From a bacterium UBP4_UBA6127 (lineage in GTDB: Bacteria; UBP4; UBA4092): DNA of 64,000 nucleotides. The notes under the pieces are model-generated. The model saw only the letters and a program-made list of their open reading frames with translations, ran no database searches and had not been told where the DNA came from. The DNA lies in contig DIVR01000037.1 in NCBI GenBank assembly GCA_002428325.1, positions 8,242 to 72,241 of the forward strand, in the 5' to 3' direction. Position 1 is the stretch's first letter, and each line of letters opens with the position of its first letter. The translations under genes and the position numbers were made by a program. Positions 1 through 9,431 of the stretch are shown here, in pieces.

Positions 1-804
1 TCTTTTTTTCAATTCCAACGCCAGTTTAAGAAAATACTTCCCCATAATGGAAGGATAAGGATGGTTTTGGCTGTCTTTACTTAACTCCCTTATCATCCAG
101 GAAACCATTCGGTTAAATTCATCCAATAGAAGATTGGTTTTTTTTAGGCTGACTTGCTGATGATGGACCCGATTCTGGGCCATTTTTTCATGCTGGTGGA
201 TAAATCTAAACTTTCCAGCCAGCCTGAAACACATTTCATAATCCTGGCAAGTCCTGGAGGTCTCATCAAATAACCCAACGATAGAAAAACATTTCTTAGG
301 AACTAACATGCCGCAAAAAAACAAGGTATTGTTGGGAACCATCTCAAAACGAACACCCAGCTTTGTATTATCAGGAACCACCGGTTTTCTTCTGTGTTTT
401 ATGCCGGATAAAAGGTTGGAATTCTCATCAATCAGATCATAATCAGAGTAGATTATAATATCTTTGTCCTGAAGAGCAGAAAGGATTTGGACTTGTTTAG
501 CCGTTTTATCCGGATAAAGGAGGTCATCATGGCTTAACCAGGTAAAATAGTCACCGGCCATTTCCTTAATACCCAGATTTAAAGCAGAAGCAACTCCTCC
601 ATTATCTTTCAGGATATACCGAATCTTATTGCCATAGGAAAGGGCCACTTTTTCAGTAGCCCCATCGTCTTTAGAACCATCATTTACAACAATAATTTCA
701 ATATTTTTATAAGTCTGGCCCAAAGCGCTATCAATAGCTTGAGCCAGGTAATTAGCTCCATTATATACCGGAATAACGATTGATACTTTAGGATTAAATT
801 CCAT
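1..804 (-). CDS. Glycosyltransferase family 2, 3' end beyond the window (partial)
   Basis: The frame is open from an ATG at 804 to the left edge, giving 268 residues without a stop. The N-terminus has the GT2 (GT-A fold) pattern: a hydrophobic strand ending in IPVYNG (residues 11-16), NDGS at 41-44 and an acidic LSHDD at 90-94, which should bind the nucleotide-sugar diphosphate through a metal. Members transfer one sugar from a nucleotide donor to a growing glycan at the inner face of the membrane. The start is 22 bases beyond the stop of capG, so it is the last visible gene of the capE-capF-capG transcript. The donor may be UDP-FucNAc, but that is inference from position only. Confidence 0.9.
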   Translation of the reverse strand, partial: MEFNPKVSIVIPVYNGANYLAQAIDSALGQTYKNIEIIVVNDGSKDDGATEKVALSYGNKIRYILKDNGGVASALNLGIKEMAGDYFTWLSHDDLLYPDKTAKQVQILSALQDKDIIIYSDYDLIDENSNLLSGIKHRRKPVVPDNTKLGVRFEMVPNNTLFFCGMLVPKKCFSIVGLFDETSRTCQDYEMCFRLAGKFRFIHQHEKMAQNRVHHQQVSLKKTNLLLDEFNRMVSWMIRELSKDSQNHPYPSIMGKYFLKLALELKKR

Positions 805-826
805 TTATTATCGCCTATTTAGCTGT

Positions 827-1954
827 TTATCTATGCCAGACTGTCCGGTTCACATAATCGGTATAACTCAAAATAATACGGACCACTTTTTCAGAGACAT
901 TCGGCATACTGTAATCAGAAACCAGCCTCAGGGTTCGCTCTTTTTGCCGGCCTTGCCTGGAGATGACCTCCAGCCCCCGCTGGACATTCTCCCAATTCAT
1001 CCCGGTCATAATAACTGAAGCTTCTTCCATACCCTCCGGACGTTCATGGGCATCCCGGATATTCAATGCCGGGAAATTTAAGATAGACGATTCTTCGCTA
1101 ATAGTACCGCTGTCAGATAAGACCGCCCGGGCATTCATCTGGAGTTTTACATAGTCCGAAAATCCCAGGGGTTTTAACAACTCTACATTTTGATGGATTG
1201 CCAGTTTTTCAGAATCTATCCGTTTTCGGGTCCGGGGATGGGTGGAAACAATAACCCGTTTACCAAAAGTCTCCCCCAAACCATTCAGGATTTCTACTAA
1301 CCGTTTAAAATGAGCCGGAGATTCGATATTCTCTTCCCGATGGGAACTGACGACAAAATAATCATTGGGATTCAGTCCCAGATTAGCCAGCACAGAAGAA
1401 TTTTCAATTTTGGGAAGGTAATAATGCAAGACTTCAAACATAGGGCTGCCAGTTTTAATGACCCGGTCAGGAGATAATCCTTCCCGCAACAGATATTCCC
1501 GGGAAATATCACTGTAAGGCATATTAATATCACTGATATGGTCCACAATTTTCCGGTTTATTTCTTCCGGGACCCTTTGATCAAAACAACGATTACCGGC
1601 CTCCATGTGGAAAACCGGGATTTTCTTTCGTTTCGCCGCATAGGCTGCCAAGCAGCTGTTGGTATCTCCCAGAACCAACAGGGCATCCGGTTTTACTTCC
1701 TGAAGGACCTGGTCCGTCTTCGCAATCACCAATCCACAGGTTTCTGCGGGAGTTTTACCGGCAGCTTCCAGGAAATAATCGGGTTTTCGGATTTCCATAT
1801 CATCAAAAAATATCTGGTTCAACTCAAAATCATAATTCTGGCCGGTATGAACCAGGATATGCTGCATATAAGTATCCAGGGCCGCCATCACCCGGGATAA
1901 CCGGATAATCTCAGGGCGTGTCCCTACCACTGTCATTATTTTTAATTTATTCAT
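827..1954 (-). CDS. capG: UDP-N-acetylglucosamine 2-epimerase family, CapG/WbjD type
   Basis: A 375-residue non-hydrolysing 2-epimerase of the GT-B-like fold. GTRPE (11-15), the HMEAGNR segment (116-122) and PEEINR (129-134) match the family's donor-binding and active-site blocks. Next to capF and capE this is most simply the third enzyme of UDP-N-acetyl-L-fucosamine synthesis, which inverts C2 of the UDP-L-talosamine intermediate; the ordinary WecB reaction (UDP-GlcNAc to UDP-ManNAc) is the alternative. It shares one base with the capF stop (TGA/ATG-type junction at 1954), indicating translational coupling. Confidence 0.9.
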   Translation of the reverse strand: MNKLKIMTVVGTRPEIIRLSRVMAALDTYMQHILVHTGQNYDFELNQIFFDDMEIRKPDYFLEAAGKTPAETCGLVIAKTDQVLQEVKPDALLVLGDTNSCLAAYAAKRKKIPVFHMEAGNRCFDQRVPEEINRKIVDHISDINMPYSDISREYLLREGLSPDRVIKTGSPMFEVLHYYLPKIENSSVLANLGLNPNDYFVVSSHREENIESPAHFKRLVEILNGLGETFGKRVIVSTHPRTRKRIDSEKLAIHQNVELLKPLGFSDYVKLQMNARAVLSDSGTISEESSILNFPALNIRDAHERPEGMEEASVIMTGMNWENVQRGLEVISRQGRQKERTLRLVSDYSMPNVSEKVVRIILSYTDYVNRTVWHR

Positions 1955-3078
1955 TATTTTTTAATAACCTCCGAATAATAAGTATCCGGTTTATTAGAAT
2001 CGAATATTTCACTGGCCCAGAACAATACGAGCATATCTGAAGTCCCAATATTTTCAATTGAATGAGTATATCCCGGAGGAATATCAATGACTCTGAATTC
2101 TTTTCCGGAGACCTTATATTCGATCATCTCATCGTTCATAATATGCCGAAAACGAATCAGGGCTTCCCCGTCCAATACCAGGAACTTTTCCGTTTTTGTA
2201 TCATGAAAATGATTCCCTCGGGTAATCCCCGGCCGGGTTCGGGAAACAAATATCTGTCCCGCTCCCTTTGATTTAACAAATTCCGCCAGTTCGCCCCGAG
2301 GGTCAGAGTGGATATGGAGAGGATAAGAAAATTCATCTGTTTCAAGGTAGCTTAAATAGGTGGCATATAACTTATGGATAAGAGGATTTCCCAAATCCGG
2401 CAAGGTATTATGCTGACGCATTTCCCTGAAGTGAGTGATAATTGAAGCTAATTCCCCTAAAGTAACCTGATGGGTTACAGGAACCTGCTCATATTTGAAG
2501 GTGCCGGGAGAAAGAGGTTTTTCTACTTCCAAGGTAAACTGCCTGACCACATCATCCACATAAACCAAATTCAGTTCTCTGGAAGGATCCGATATTTCGA
2601 TAGGGATTCCTCTGGCGATATTATGGCAAAAGGTGGCGGTTACGGAATTATAATTAGGCCGGCACCATTTCCCAAAGACGTTGGGCAGCCGATATACAAT
2701 TCCTTCCCCTTTTGACTGTAAGGCATACTGTTTAAGTTCATCTTCCGCCAGCCGTTTACTGTTCCCATAAGGATTATCCAGCTCAGCTTGAATGGAAGAA
2801 GACAGAATCACTCTGACATTTTTCTTTGAATTTAAAAGAATCTCACACAAAGAATGGGTAAATTGGGTATTACCGGCAACAAATTCGGAAGGGTCTTTAG
2901 GCCGGTTAATCCCTGCCAGATGAATGATCACCTCGGCCTCATGAATATAGTGGTTTAATTCAGCTTCAGTTGAATCAATATCAAAAGAAAATATTTCATG
3001 TTCAGGGTTTCTGCATAAAGCAGAAACTAGGTTTTTTCCGATAAACCCTTTGGCTCCGGTAACCAGAATTCTGGACAT
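1954..3078 (-). CDS. capF: UDP-2-acetamido-2,6-dideoxy-hexulose reductase/epimerase CapF/WbjC
   Basis: A 374-residue two-domain protein. Residues 1-about 245 form a short-chain dehydrogenase with the nucleotide loop GAKGFIG (8-14) and catalytic Y104/K108 (YGNSK). The last third is a cupin with clustered metal ligands (H290, H292, E298). This fusion of NADPH reductase and cupin epimerase is diagnostic of CapF/WbjC, which converts the CapE product to UDP-N-acetyl-L-talosamine. It abuts capE upstream and capG downstream with single-base overlaps, giving the complete UDP-FucNAc gene trio. Confidence 0.93.
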   Translation of the reverse strand: MSRILVTGAKGFIGKNLVSALCRNPEHEIFSFDIDSTEAELNHYIHEAEVIIHLAGINRPKDPSEFVAGNTQFTHSLCEILLNSKKNVRVILSSSIQAELDNPYGNSKRLAEDELKQYALQSKGEGIVYRLPNVFGKWCRPNYNSVTATFCHNIARGIPIEISDPSRELNLVYVDDVVRQFTLEVEKPLSPGTFKYEQVPVTHQVTLGELASIITHFREMRQHNTLPDLGNPLIHKLYATYLSYLETDEFSYPLHIHSDPRGELAEFVKSKGAGQIFVSRTRPGITRGNHFHDTKTEKFLVLDGEALIRFRHIMNDEMIEYKVSGKEFRVIDIPPGYTHSIENIGTSDMLVLFWASEIFDSNKPDTYYSEVIKK

Positions 3079-4100
3079 TATTGAGAAGACCTCTGAGCTA
3101 AAGCTTCTTTAACCACATCCAGCTTCATCAGGATTTCAATCAGTTCTTCGATATCCAGCCGATGGGTGTTATGGGAATTATAATCTTCCTGAGCCGAGAT
3201 AACTTCTTCCCCCTGGGAAAAGAAAGTATCATAATTTAAGTCCCGGTTATCCGCTGGAATCCGATAATATCCCACCAAATCTTCTGCCCTGGCTTTTTCT
3301 TCCCGGGTCAGAAGGGTTTCATATAGTTTTTCCCCATGGCGGGTCCCAATGATTTTGACCGGGTTATCGGCATTAAATATCTTTTTCATGGCATGGGCCA
3401 GGACTTCAATGGTTGCCGCCGGAGCTTTTTGAACAAAGACATCTCCCGGCTGGGCATGCTCATAAGCATAAAGGACTAAATCCACGGCATCATCAATGGA
3501 CATCATAAACCGAGTCATATAGGGGTCCGTGACCGTTAAGGGGACTCCCTCTGTAATCTGCTGAATGAAAAGGGGAATAACCGAACCTCTTGATGCCATA
3601 ACATTCCCATAACGGGTTCCACACATGATAGTCCCCCGGGAGGCGGCCACACGAGATTTTGCCACCATAAGTTTTTCCATCATGGCTTTGGATATCCCCA
3701 TGGCATTTATGGGATAAACCGCTTTATCGGTACTGAGAACGATTATTTTCTTCACTCCACTGGTCAAGGCGGCATTCATGACATTTTCAGCTCCCAGGGA
3801 ATTCGTTCGGAGTGCTTCCAATGGGAAAAACTCACAGGATGGAACCTGTTTTAGGGCTGCCGCATGAAAAACATAATCAACGCCAGACATGGCATCCCGA
3901 AGAGAATCATAATTTCTGACATCTCCAATATAAAAAGATAATTTGCGGTTATTATAAAGCTTCCGCATATCATCTTGTTTTTTCTCATCCCGGCTAAATA
4001 CCCGGATTTCAGTGATATCGGTTTCCAGAAAACGTTTTAAAACCGCATTTCCAAAGGTGCCGGTTCCACCGGTAATCAGTAAGGTTTTGTTTTTAAACAT
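3078..4100 (-). CDS. capE: UDP-N-acetylglucosamine 4,6-dehydratase/5-epimerase CapE/WbjB
   Basis: A soluble 340-residue extended SDR with GGTGTFG (11-17) and the STDKA segment near 123-127. The usual catalytic Tyr of YxxxK is Met (M134 in MGISK, Lys at 138); this substitution is characteristic of CapE/WbpM-class 4,6-dehydratases and is not a defect. The enzyme catalyses 4,6-dehydration with C5 inversion of UDP-GlcNAc, the first step towards UDP-N-acetyl-L-fucosamine. It heads the minus-strand capEFG-GT2 transcript; an A+T-rich divergent region of 195 bases separates it from the flippase gene. Confidence 0.93.
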   Translation of the reverse strand: MFKNKTLLITGGTGTFGNAVLKRFLETDITEIRVFSRDEKKQDDMRKLYNNRKLSFYIGDVRNYDSLRDAMSGVDYVFHAAALKQVPSCEFFPLEALRTNSLGAENVMNAALTSGVKKIIVLSTDKAVYPINAMGISKAMMEKLMVAKSRVAASRGTIMCGTRYGNVMASRGSVIPLFIQQITEGVPLTVTDPYMTRFMMSIDDAVDLVLYAYEHAQPGDVFVQKAPAATIEVLAHAMKKIFNADNPVKIIGTRHGEKLYETLLTREEKARAEDLVGYYRIPADNRDLNYDTFFSQGEEVISAQEDYNSHNTHRLDIEELIEILMKLDVVKEALAQRSSQ

Positions 4101-4295
4101 AATGACTCCAGAAGTGTTGATTATTGTTATGGTTGTTCTTAAAGAAGATTATTTCTTTAATTCCAGCTTATTTTTACTGTTATATAATAAATAATTCTAA
4201 ATATTAAGGATAGTGATATTTAATTACAGGAAAGCTTAAACAATTTCCTATAAAAGTATAATATAAAACCATGACTAGAGTATCCTAATAATATA
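4101..4295. promoter_or_regulatory. Divergent promoter region between capE and the flippase gene
   Basis: A gene-free, strongly A+T-rich stretch of 195 bases lies between the starts of two divergent genes, so both promoters should be here. No convincing -35/-10 pair or operator could be assigned by eye. Confidence 0.4.
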
Positions 4296-5675
4296 ATGCC
4301 TTATAATATATCTCACCTTATGAAATTCATACAAGAAATCAGCCAGCGGTTTTTACCCTCAGGGACCCGAAGCCAACTCATTATTAAGAATATTTTCGGT
4401 TCCTTAGGCCTAAAATTAGTCAATATCGCCACCAGTTTTCTGGTTATTCCCATAACCCTCCAATATCTGGATAAAATCAATTATGGGATATGGGTTGCAT
4501 TAACTTCTTTTATTGCCTGGTTCTTAATTTTGGATATTGGGCTGGGAAATGGGTTGAGGAATAAATTTGCAGAAGCCCGCGCTCATGGTGATTTTGAAAA
4601 AACTAAAATATATGTCAGTACAACATATATTTTAATATTGGGTCTGGTTATTGTCCTTCTGGGGGTATTTTCGACCCTGACCTTTTTTATCAATTGGTCC
4701 AGTTTTTTAAATATTCCCCAGGAAAGAAATATAGAAATCAGAAACTTAGTCTTAGTTGTTTATCTGATTATGAGCTTTCATTTCTTATTAAAACCCATCA
4801 GTATGATATTACTGGCAGATCTGAAAACTTTCCTAAATGACTTTATCAAAACAACCGGGAGTGTCCTTTCTCTGGGAGGTGTTTATTACCTTTCGAAATC
4901 GTCCAGCACTTCTTTAGTCAATTATGCAATTATTTATACCAGTATTCCCATTATGGTGATGCTGATTGCCTCCCTATGGTTATTCTGGAAACCCTATAAA
5001 TACTGCAGACCTTCTTTAAGATTCTTTAATATTGAATATATTCGGCCTCTATTTCTAACCGGATCGATGTTCTTCATTCTGCAAATCTGCGGAATTGTTC
5101 TGTTTCAGGCACCCAACTTAGTCATCAGCCATTACATGGGACCCGCCGAAGTAACCGTTTATTCCATTGCCTATAAATACTACTCAACCATATTTATGTT
5201 TTACGATATTATCGTAACTCCCTACTGGTCAGGATTCACAGAGGCCTACCAAAAAAGAGACTTTGAATGGATTAGGAATGTTATTAAGAAATTCAATTCC
5301 TTATGGTTCTTTATACTCATCATCTTTGGATTGCTTATCTTTATTAATCCCATATTCTTCAAACTTTGGCTGAATAAAAAAATCGTTGTTCCAGTGGGTT
5401 TATCACTATCCATCAGCCTCTTTCTGGCTATTTTGCTCAAAATGATGCCATATTTAAGTTTTTTAAATGGCACCACCAAGATAAACATACAGATTTATTA
5501 TACTATTCTGGAAGTCATTCTGTTTTTACCGGTTTCCCACTTGTTTATTAAGACTTTTAATCTGGGGAGTATCGGTATGGCTTTAACCATGGCGGTATTA
5601 ACTTTTCCCGGAGTTTTTATCTATCGATGGCAGGTCAATCATGTTCTCAAGAAAGAAAACCCCTTACCATCATAA
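4296..5675 (+). CDS. Polysaccharide flippase, Wzx/MATE-like
   Basis: A 459-residue integral membrane protein with about 12 hydrophobic segments after a short basic N-terminus, the layout of the MOP/Wzx superfamily. Such proteins flip undecaprenyl-diphosphate-linked repeat units across the inner membrane. It is the only plus-strand gene among minus-strand neighbours here; its stop overlaps the convergent glycosyltransferase stop by six bases, leaving no room for a separate terminator. Sequence divergence in this family prevents naming a substrate. Confidence 0.85.
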   Translation: MPYNISHLMKFIQEISQRFLPSGTRSQLIIKNIFGSLGLKLVNIATSFLVIPITLQYLDKINYGIWVALTSFIAWFLILDIGLGNGLRNKFAEARAHGDFEKTKIYVSTTYILILGLVIVLLGVFSTLTFFINWSSFLNIPQERNIEIRNLVLVVYLIMSFHFLLKPISMILLADLKTFLNDFIKTTGSVLSLGGVYYLSKSSSTSLVNYAIIYTSIPIMVMLIASLWLFWKPYKYCRPSLRFFNIEYIRPLFLTGSMFFILQICGIVLFQAPNLVISHYMGPAEVTVYSIAYKYYSTIFMFYDIIVTPYWSGFTEAYQKRDFEWIRNVIKKFNSLWFFILIIFGLLIFINPIFFKLWLNKKIVVPVGLSLSISLFLAILLKMMPYLSFLNGTTKINIQIYYTILEVILFLPVSHLFIKTFNLGSIGMALTMAVLTFPGVFIYRWQVNHVLKKENPLPS

Positions 5676-6770
5676 ACAAGAAGCATATAATTCTTCGTAC
5701 CCTTTAGCCATTACTTTCACATCGTATTTCCAAGCATCTATTAAATTATTCCGGCTTATTATTTCTCTGAGTTTCGGATCAACAACCAATTTCAGAATTG
5801 CCTCACAATAAGCCCCCACATTACCGCTTTCCACCAGGAAACCATTTCGGCCTTCGGTCATCACATCGGGAATACCCCCAACTCTAGTCGCAATAATGGG
5901 AAGGCCTGAAGCCATAGCTTCCAGGACAGATAAGGGCAGACCTTCATGGAGAGATGAAATCGCAAAAACATCAGACTGGGATAAGATACCCGGAATATCA
6001 CTGCGTACTCCCATAAAAGTCACTTTATCCTGCAGACCATACATTCTCACTTTAGATTCCAGTTCTTCCCTTAAAACTCCATCACCGACTATCTGCAGGG
6101 AGATATCTTGGTTTTTTTCCAAAGCCAATTTAAAAGCATCTATTAATAAATGATGGTTTTTAATATTCCTCAGGCTGCCAATGGCGCATATTTTCAAAGG
6201 GTTTGCCTTAAATTCCCTGGGAACCCCTGGGGTATAGAGCCGGACATCGATACCATTATAAATACAAGGTATTCGGGTTGAAGGTAGATGGTATTCAGCT
6301 ACCAGGGTTTCCCTGATAAAATCAGATATAGCAACCGGGATGAAGTTAAAATAACGGTACATTACCTTCATAAAACACCGGTCTAGCCATCCCAGCTCTT
6401 TATCAGCCAGGCTGTGAACTGTATGAACTCTCACTTTAACCCCGGAAAGAACCGCAGGGAGAAAGATATATTTAGCGCTATAAAGATGGGTATGGACGAT
6501 TTGAGGTTTCTCGTTAAGAAAATACTTGATTAAATGATAAATAACCATCAGATCAAGACCTGGTTTTTTATTGAAAAACTTTATTTTCAAACCCTTTTCC
6601 CGGGCCAGCTGTTCATAAATTGACTCCTGGCTTTTATACAATGACACCAGGGTTACATCATATTTATTGCTATCGATAGTATCCGCCAAAGACAAGGCTA
6701 GTTTTTCAGCGCCGCCTTCTCCCAAATTAGGTATAACTTGAAAGCATTTTATTTTCTTCAGAGTATTCAT
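5670..6770 (-). CDS. Glycosyltransferase family 4
   Basis: A 366-residue GT-B fold enzyme. The N-terminal domain begins with a glycine-rich donor/acceptor loop (NLGEGGAEK, near residue 15). The C-terminal Rossmann domain has the GT4 EX7E signature inside HEGLPLSVLEAMASGLP followed by VGGIPDV. Members transfer a sugar with retention of anomeric configuration. It converges on the flippase gene with a six-base overlap and follows the acyltransferase gene after 12 bases, so it is probably the last gene of the transcript starting at 12-13 kb. Its sugar specificity cannot be read. Confidence 0.88.
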   Translation of the reverse strand: MNTLKKIKCFQVIPNLGEGGAEKLALSLADTIDSNKYDVTLVSLYKSQESIYEQLAREKGLKIKFFNKKPGLDLMVIYHLIKYFLNEKPQIVHTHLYSAKYIFLPAVLSGVKVRVHTVHSLADKELGWLDRCFMKVMYRYFNFIPVAISDFIRETLVAEYHLPSTRIPCIYNGIDVRLYTPGVPREFKANPLKICAIGSLRNIKNHHLLIDAFKLALEKNQDISLQIVGDGVLREELESKVRMYGLQDKVTFMGVRSDIPGILSQSDVFAISSLHEGLPLSVLEAMASGLPIIATRVGGIPDVMTEGRNGFLVESGNVGAYCEAILKLVVDPKLREIISRNNLIDAWKYDVKVMAKGYEELYASCL

Positions 6771-6782
6771 CTAGCTCCCTGT

Positions 6783-7346
6783 CTAGTTTTTCCTGCTTAA
6801 TAAAATTTTGTGTTCCATTAATTGTTTTTCATCAAATCTCTTTCTAATTAATCTAGCAGGAACTCCCCCCACAATACTATAGGGTTCAACATCCTTAGTC
6901 ACGACACTGCCTGCAGCAATAATACTGCCTTCACCAACAGTAACACCTCTTAATATCATGGAATTTGCTCCCACCCAGACATCATCTTTAATGACAATAT
7001 CCTTGTCATTTTCAGGTAATTTTTCATCATCCGTAATGTCCTTCATATACTTACCCAGTATATCCATCCTATGGCCGCCAGTTATCATAAAGACATGTGG
7101 ACCAAACATGACTTTATTACCAATACATATTTTTGCCCGGGTACACATAAACATAGCATCCATACCAATAGATGTATCATCCCCAATAGATATATTCTTA
7201 AATGTAAAATAGCTTCTTCTACCGATATAAACTCTTTTCCCACATTTTTTAAACATTGATTTTATAAAAGGCATTAGGAATAATTTATATATAGCTTTAT
7301 CCATCAATAAATAGAAAGAATACAGCCATCTCATAAGAGCTCGCAT
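6783..7346 (-). CDS. Acyltransferase with left-handed beta-helix (hexapeptide repeats)
   Basis: About 187 residues. After a hydrophobic, basic N-terminal segment (to about residue 35) come hexapeptide repeats, including WVGANSMILRGVTVGEGSII and the typical end SIVGGVPARLI. This is the LbH/maltose O-acetyltransferase fold; a central HRMDI-type insertion loop is present. The likely role is O-acetylation of the polysaccharide or a precursor. A second ATG (7346) lies six bases after GGAGG and is preferred over the in-frame ATG at 7352, which touches the ribosome binding site. Confidence 0.82.
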   Translation of the reverse strand: MRALMRWLYSFYLLMDKAIYKLFLMPFIKSMFKKCGKRVYIGRRSYFTFKNISIGDDTSIGMDAMFMCTRAKICIGNKVMFGPHVFMITGGHRMDILGKYMKDITDDEKLPENDKDIVIKDDVWVGANSMILRGVTVGEGSIIAAGSVVTKDVEPYSIVGGVPARLIRKRFDEKQLMEHKILLSRKN

Positions 7347-7358
7347 TATCATCCTCCA

Positions 7359-8399
7359 TTAAAAATTCTGATATTCCTGAAACAATCGGTCCATAACGAT
7401 ATCAACAGTATAATAATTTTCGACTTTTTGCCGATTCCAATCAGATAATAGTTTACGTTTGTCTCTATTTTTCAGGGTATTAACAGCCGCGACCATAGCA
7501 TCCAGATCTTTGACTTTAACCACAATTCCACCCTGGTCTTCAAGCATATCAGGGATAGCGCCCACAGAAGTAGCAATAATGGGAAGCCCTGAAGCCATAG
7601 CCTCCAGGATGACATTGGGGAAACCTTCGGTATGAGTTGGAAAAAGGAACAAATCCGCTTCCTGCATATATTCTAAAATTTTCTTTTTAGGCAATTCTCC
7701 CGTCACCACGACATTCTCAGGTTTAGGCATCATTCGAATCTCATTCATCAAATGACCTGCCAGTATAAATCTAATATCCGGAAACCTGGCCGCTACTTTT
7801 AAAATATCATCACAGCCTTTTTCAATGGTCACATGGCCAGCATATAAAACAGTTTGAAGCATTTCCCTGATTTCTTTTGGGGATGAGAAAATGTTTTGTT
7901 TATCAATATAATTAGGAAGAATAATACTTTTCTGATGGCATTTTTCCTCAATATACCGCTGAGACACTTTATTGAGAACCAGTATTTTATCTGCTTTATG
8001 GCATATCCATTTAAATATCAAAGCCTGAAAAGAACCTTTTACCTGGTAAGTCACATCACAACGGCAGTGGATAATCAACCTGACACGTTTAAATTTCACA
8101 ATCAAGGAACAGAGGGCATCCCGCAGGAGTCCTTTACTGGAACAGGAAGTGTTCATATGAACAAGGTCATAAGGGGTCCGGCACATCATTTTATAAGTAG
8201 TCTTGAGAATATTCCAGGTTCTGGGAATCTCATCAAGTACCGATACTGTCGTAAACCGGTTAATACGGCTGCCAATCACAGCCGTATTAACAACATCCAC
8301 CTGATTAGTTTTAGCCAGTTCCGTCTCCAGATAAGTTTTCGTCCAGGTAGCAATACCGCCGGCTGGAGGAGGTAATGGCGATATCAGCAGGATTTTCAT
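7359..8399 (-). CDS. Glycosyltransferase family 4
   Basis: About 346 residues, GT-B fold. The N-terminus carries PPPAGGIATWT, a loop common in GT4 enzymes; the C-terminal domain has HTEGFPNVILEAMASGLP with the EX7E pair and VGAIPDML. The frame could start at 8420, but the ATG at 8399 forms an ATGA overlap with the stop of the epimerase gene (8396-8398), the usual coupled arrangement, and gives a normal N-terminal beta-strand. It probably adds one sugar of the repeat unit. Confidence 0.88.
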   Translation of the reverse strand: MKILLISPLPPPAGGIATWTKTYLETELAKTNQVDVVNTAVIGSRINRFTTVSVLDEIPRTWNILKTTYKMMCRTPYDLVHMNTSCSSKGLLRDALCSLIVKFKRVRLIIHCRCDVTYQVKGSFQALIFKWICHKADKILVLNKVSQRYIEEKCHQKSIILPNYIDKQNIFSSPKEIREMLQTVLYAGHVTIEKGCDDILKVAARFPDIRFILAGHLMNEIRMMPKPENVVVTGELPKKKILEYMQEADLFLFPTHTEGFPNVILEAMASGLPIIATSVGAIPDMLEDQGGIVVKVKDLDAMVAAVNTLKNRDKRKLLSDWNRQKVENYYTVDIVMDRLFQEYQNF

Positions 8400-9373
8400 T
8401 GCAAAGTCTCCCGATACCATTCTACTGCCTGCTCGAGTCCCTTATCCCAGGACCAATCTGGAGAATAACCCAGTAATTCTCTTGCTTTAGTGATATCCGC
8501 ATTGGAATGCTTAATGTCCCCAGCCCGATCCGGACCAAATACCGGTTTGATATCTTTATCCAGCAATAAGGCTAGTTTCTCATAAAGATCAAGAAGCTCC
8601 ACCTGACTTCCATAAGCGATATTTAAAACCTCACCGGTAACATTATCCGAAGACAGCATCCCTTTTAAATTGGCCTCAATAACATTCTCAATATAAGTAA
8701 AATCCCTGGATTGTTTTCCATCACCGTTAATAACAGGAGCTTCATCATGTAACAGCAATTTCACAAATTTCGGAATAACAGCTGCATAAAAACCATGGGG
8801 ATCCTGTCTTCTTCCAAAAACGTTAAAATATCTCAATCCTATGGTTTTTAGTCCATATAACTTTGAATAAAGCCTGGCATATTGCTCATCGACCATTTTA
8901 GTCAAAGCATAAGGAGAAAGGATATTCCCTTCCACCCCTTCTTTCTTGGGGAGAACCGGGTGGTCACCGTAAACTGAAGAGCTGGAAGCATAAACAAATT
9001 TTTTCACTCCATTAATTTTGGAAGCCTCCATCATATTAATCGCACCCCTGATATTGATTTCTTCGTAGATCAAAGGCATTTCAATACTTCTGGGAACAGA
9101 GCCCCATGCCGCCTGATGAGAAACATAAGCCACTCCGTCAGTCGCTTTAATGCAGAGGTCCAAATCACGGATATCGCCTTCAATCAGGGTAAAATCAGGA
9201 TATTTTTCAAAGGGTTCAATATTTTCCCTTTTACCGGTTGAGAAGTTATCCAGACATCTGACCGGATACCCCATAGATAATAGGGCCTCACAGATATTGG
9301 AACCAATAAAACCGGCTCCTCCTGTCACTAAAAATATTGATTTATCAGGAAATTTCAAATCTCTATAACCCAC
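8396..9373 (-). CDS. tviC: UDP-HexNAc 4-epimerase, TviC/WbpP type
   Basis: A 325-residue extended SDR with GGAGFIG (18-24), an SSSS run near 130-133 and catalytic Y155/K159. Several blocks are those of the TviC/WbpP family: HQAAWGSVPRS (Leu is usual where Trp stands), LRYFNVFGRRQDP, and INGDGKQSRDFTYIENV. The enzyme should interconvert UDP-GlcNAc/GalNAc or their uronic acids at C4. The likely start is a GTG seven bases after GGAGG. With the TviB-type dehydrogenase at 19.1 kb it could make UDP-N-acetylgalactosaminuronate, the Vi-antigen precursor. Confidence 0.87.
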   Translation of the reverse strand: MGYRDLKFPDKSIFLVTGGAGFIGSNICEALLSMGYPVRCLDNFSTGKRENIEPFEKYPDFTLIEGDIRDLDLCIKATDGVAYVSHQAAWGSVPRSIEMPLIYEEINIRGAINMMEASKINGVKKFVYASSSSVYGDHPVLPKKEGVEGNILSPYALTKMVDEQYARLYSKLYGLKTIGLRYFNVFGRRQDPHGFYAAVIPKFVKLLLHDEAPVINGDGKQSRDFTYIENVIEANLKGMLSSDNVTGEVLNIAYGSQVELLDLYEKLALLLDKDIKPVFGPDRAGDIKHSNADITKARELLGYSPDWSWDKGLEQAVEWYRETLQ

Positions 9374-9431
9374 AATTAATCCTCCAGTAACAATCCATTT
9401 ACATAAATTAATAGATTACTAATTCAAATGT

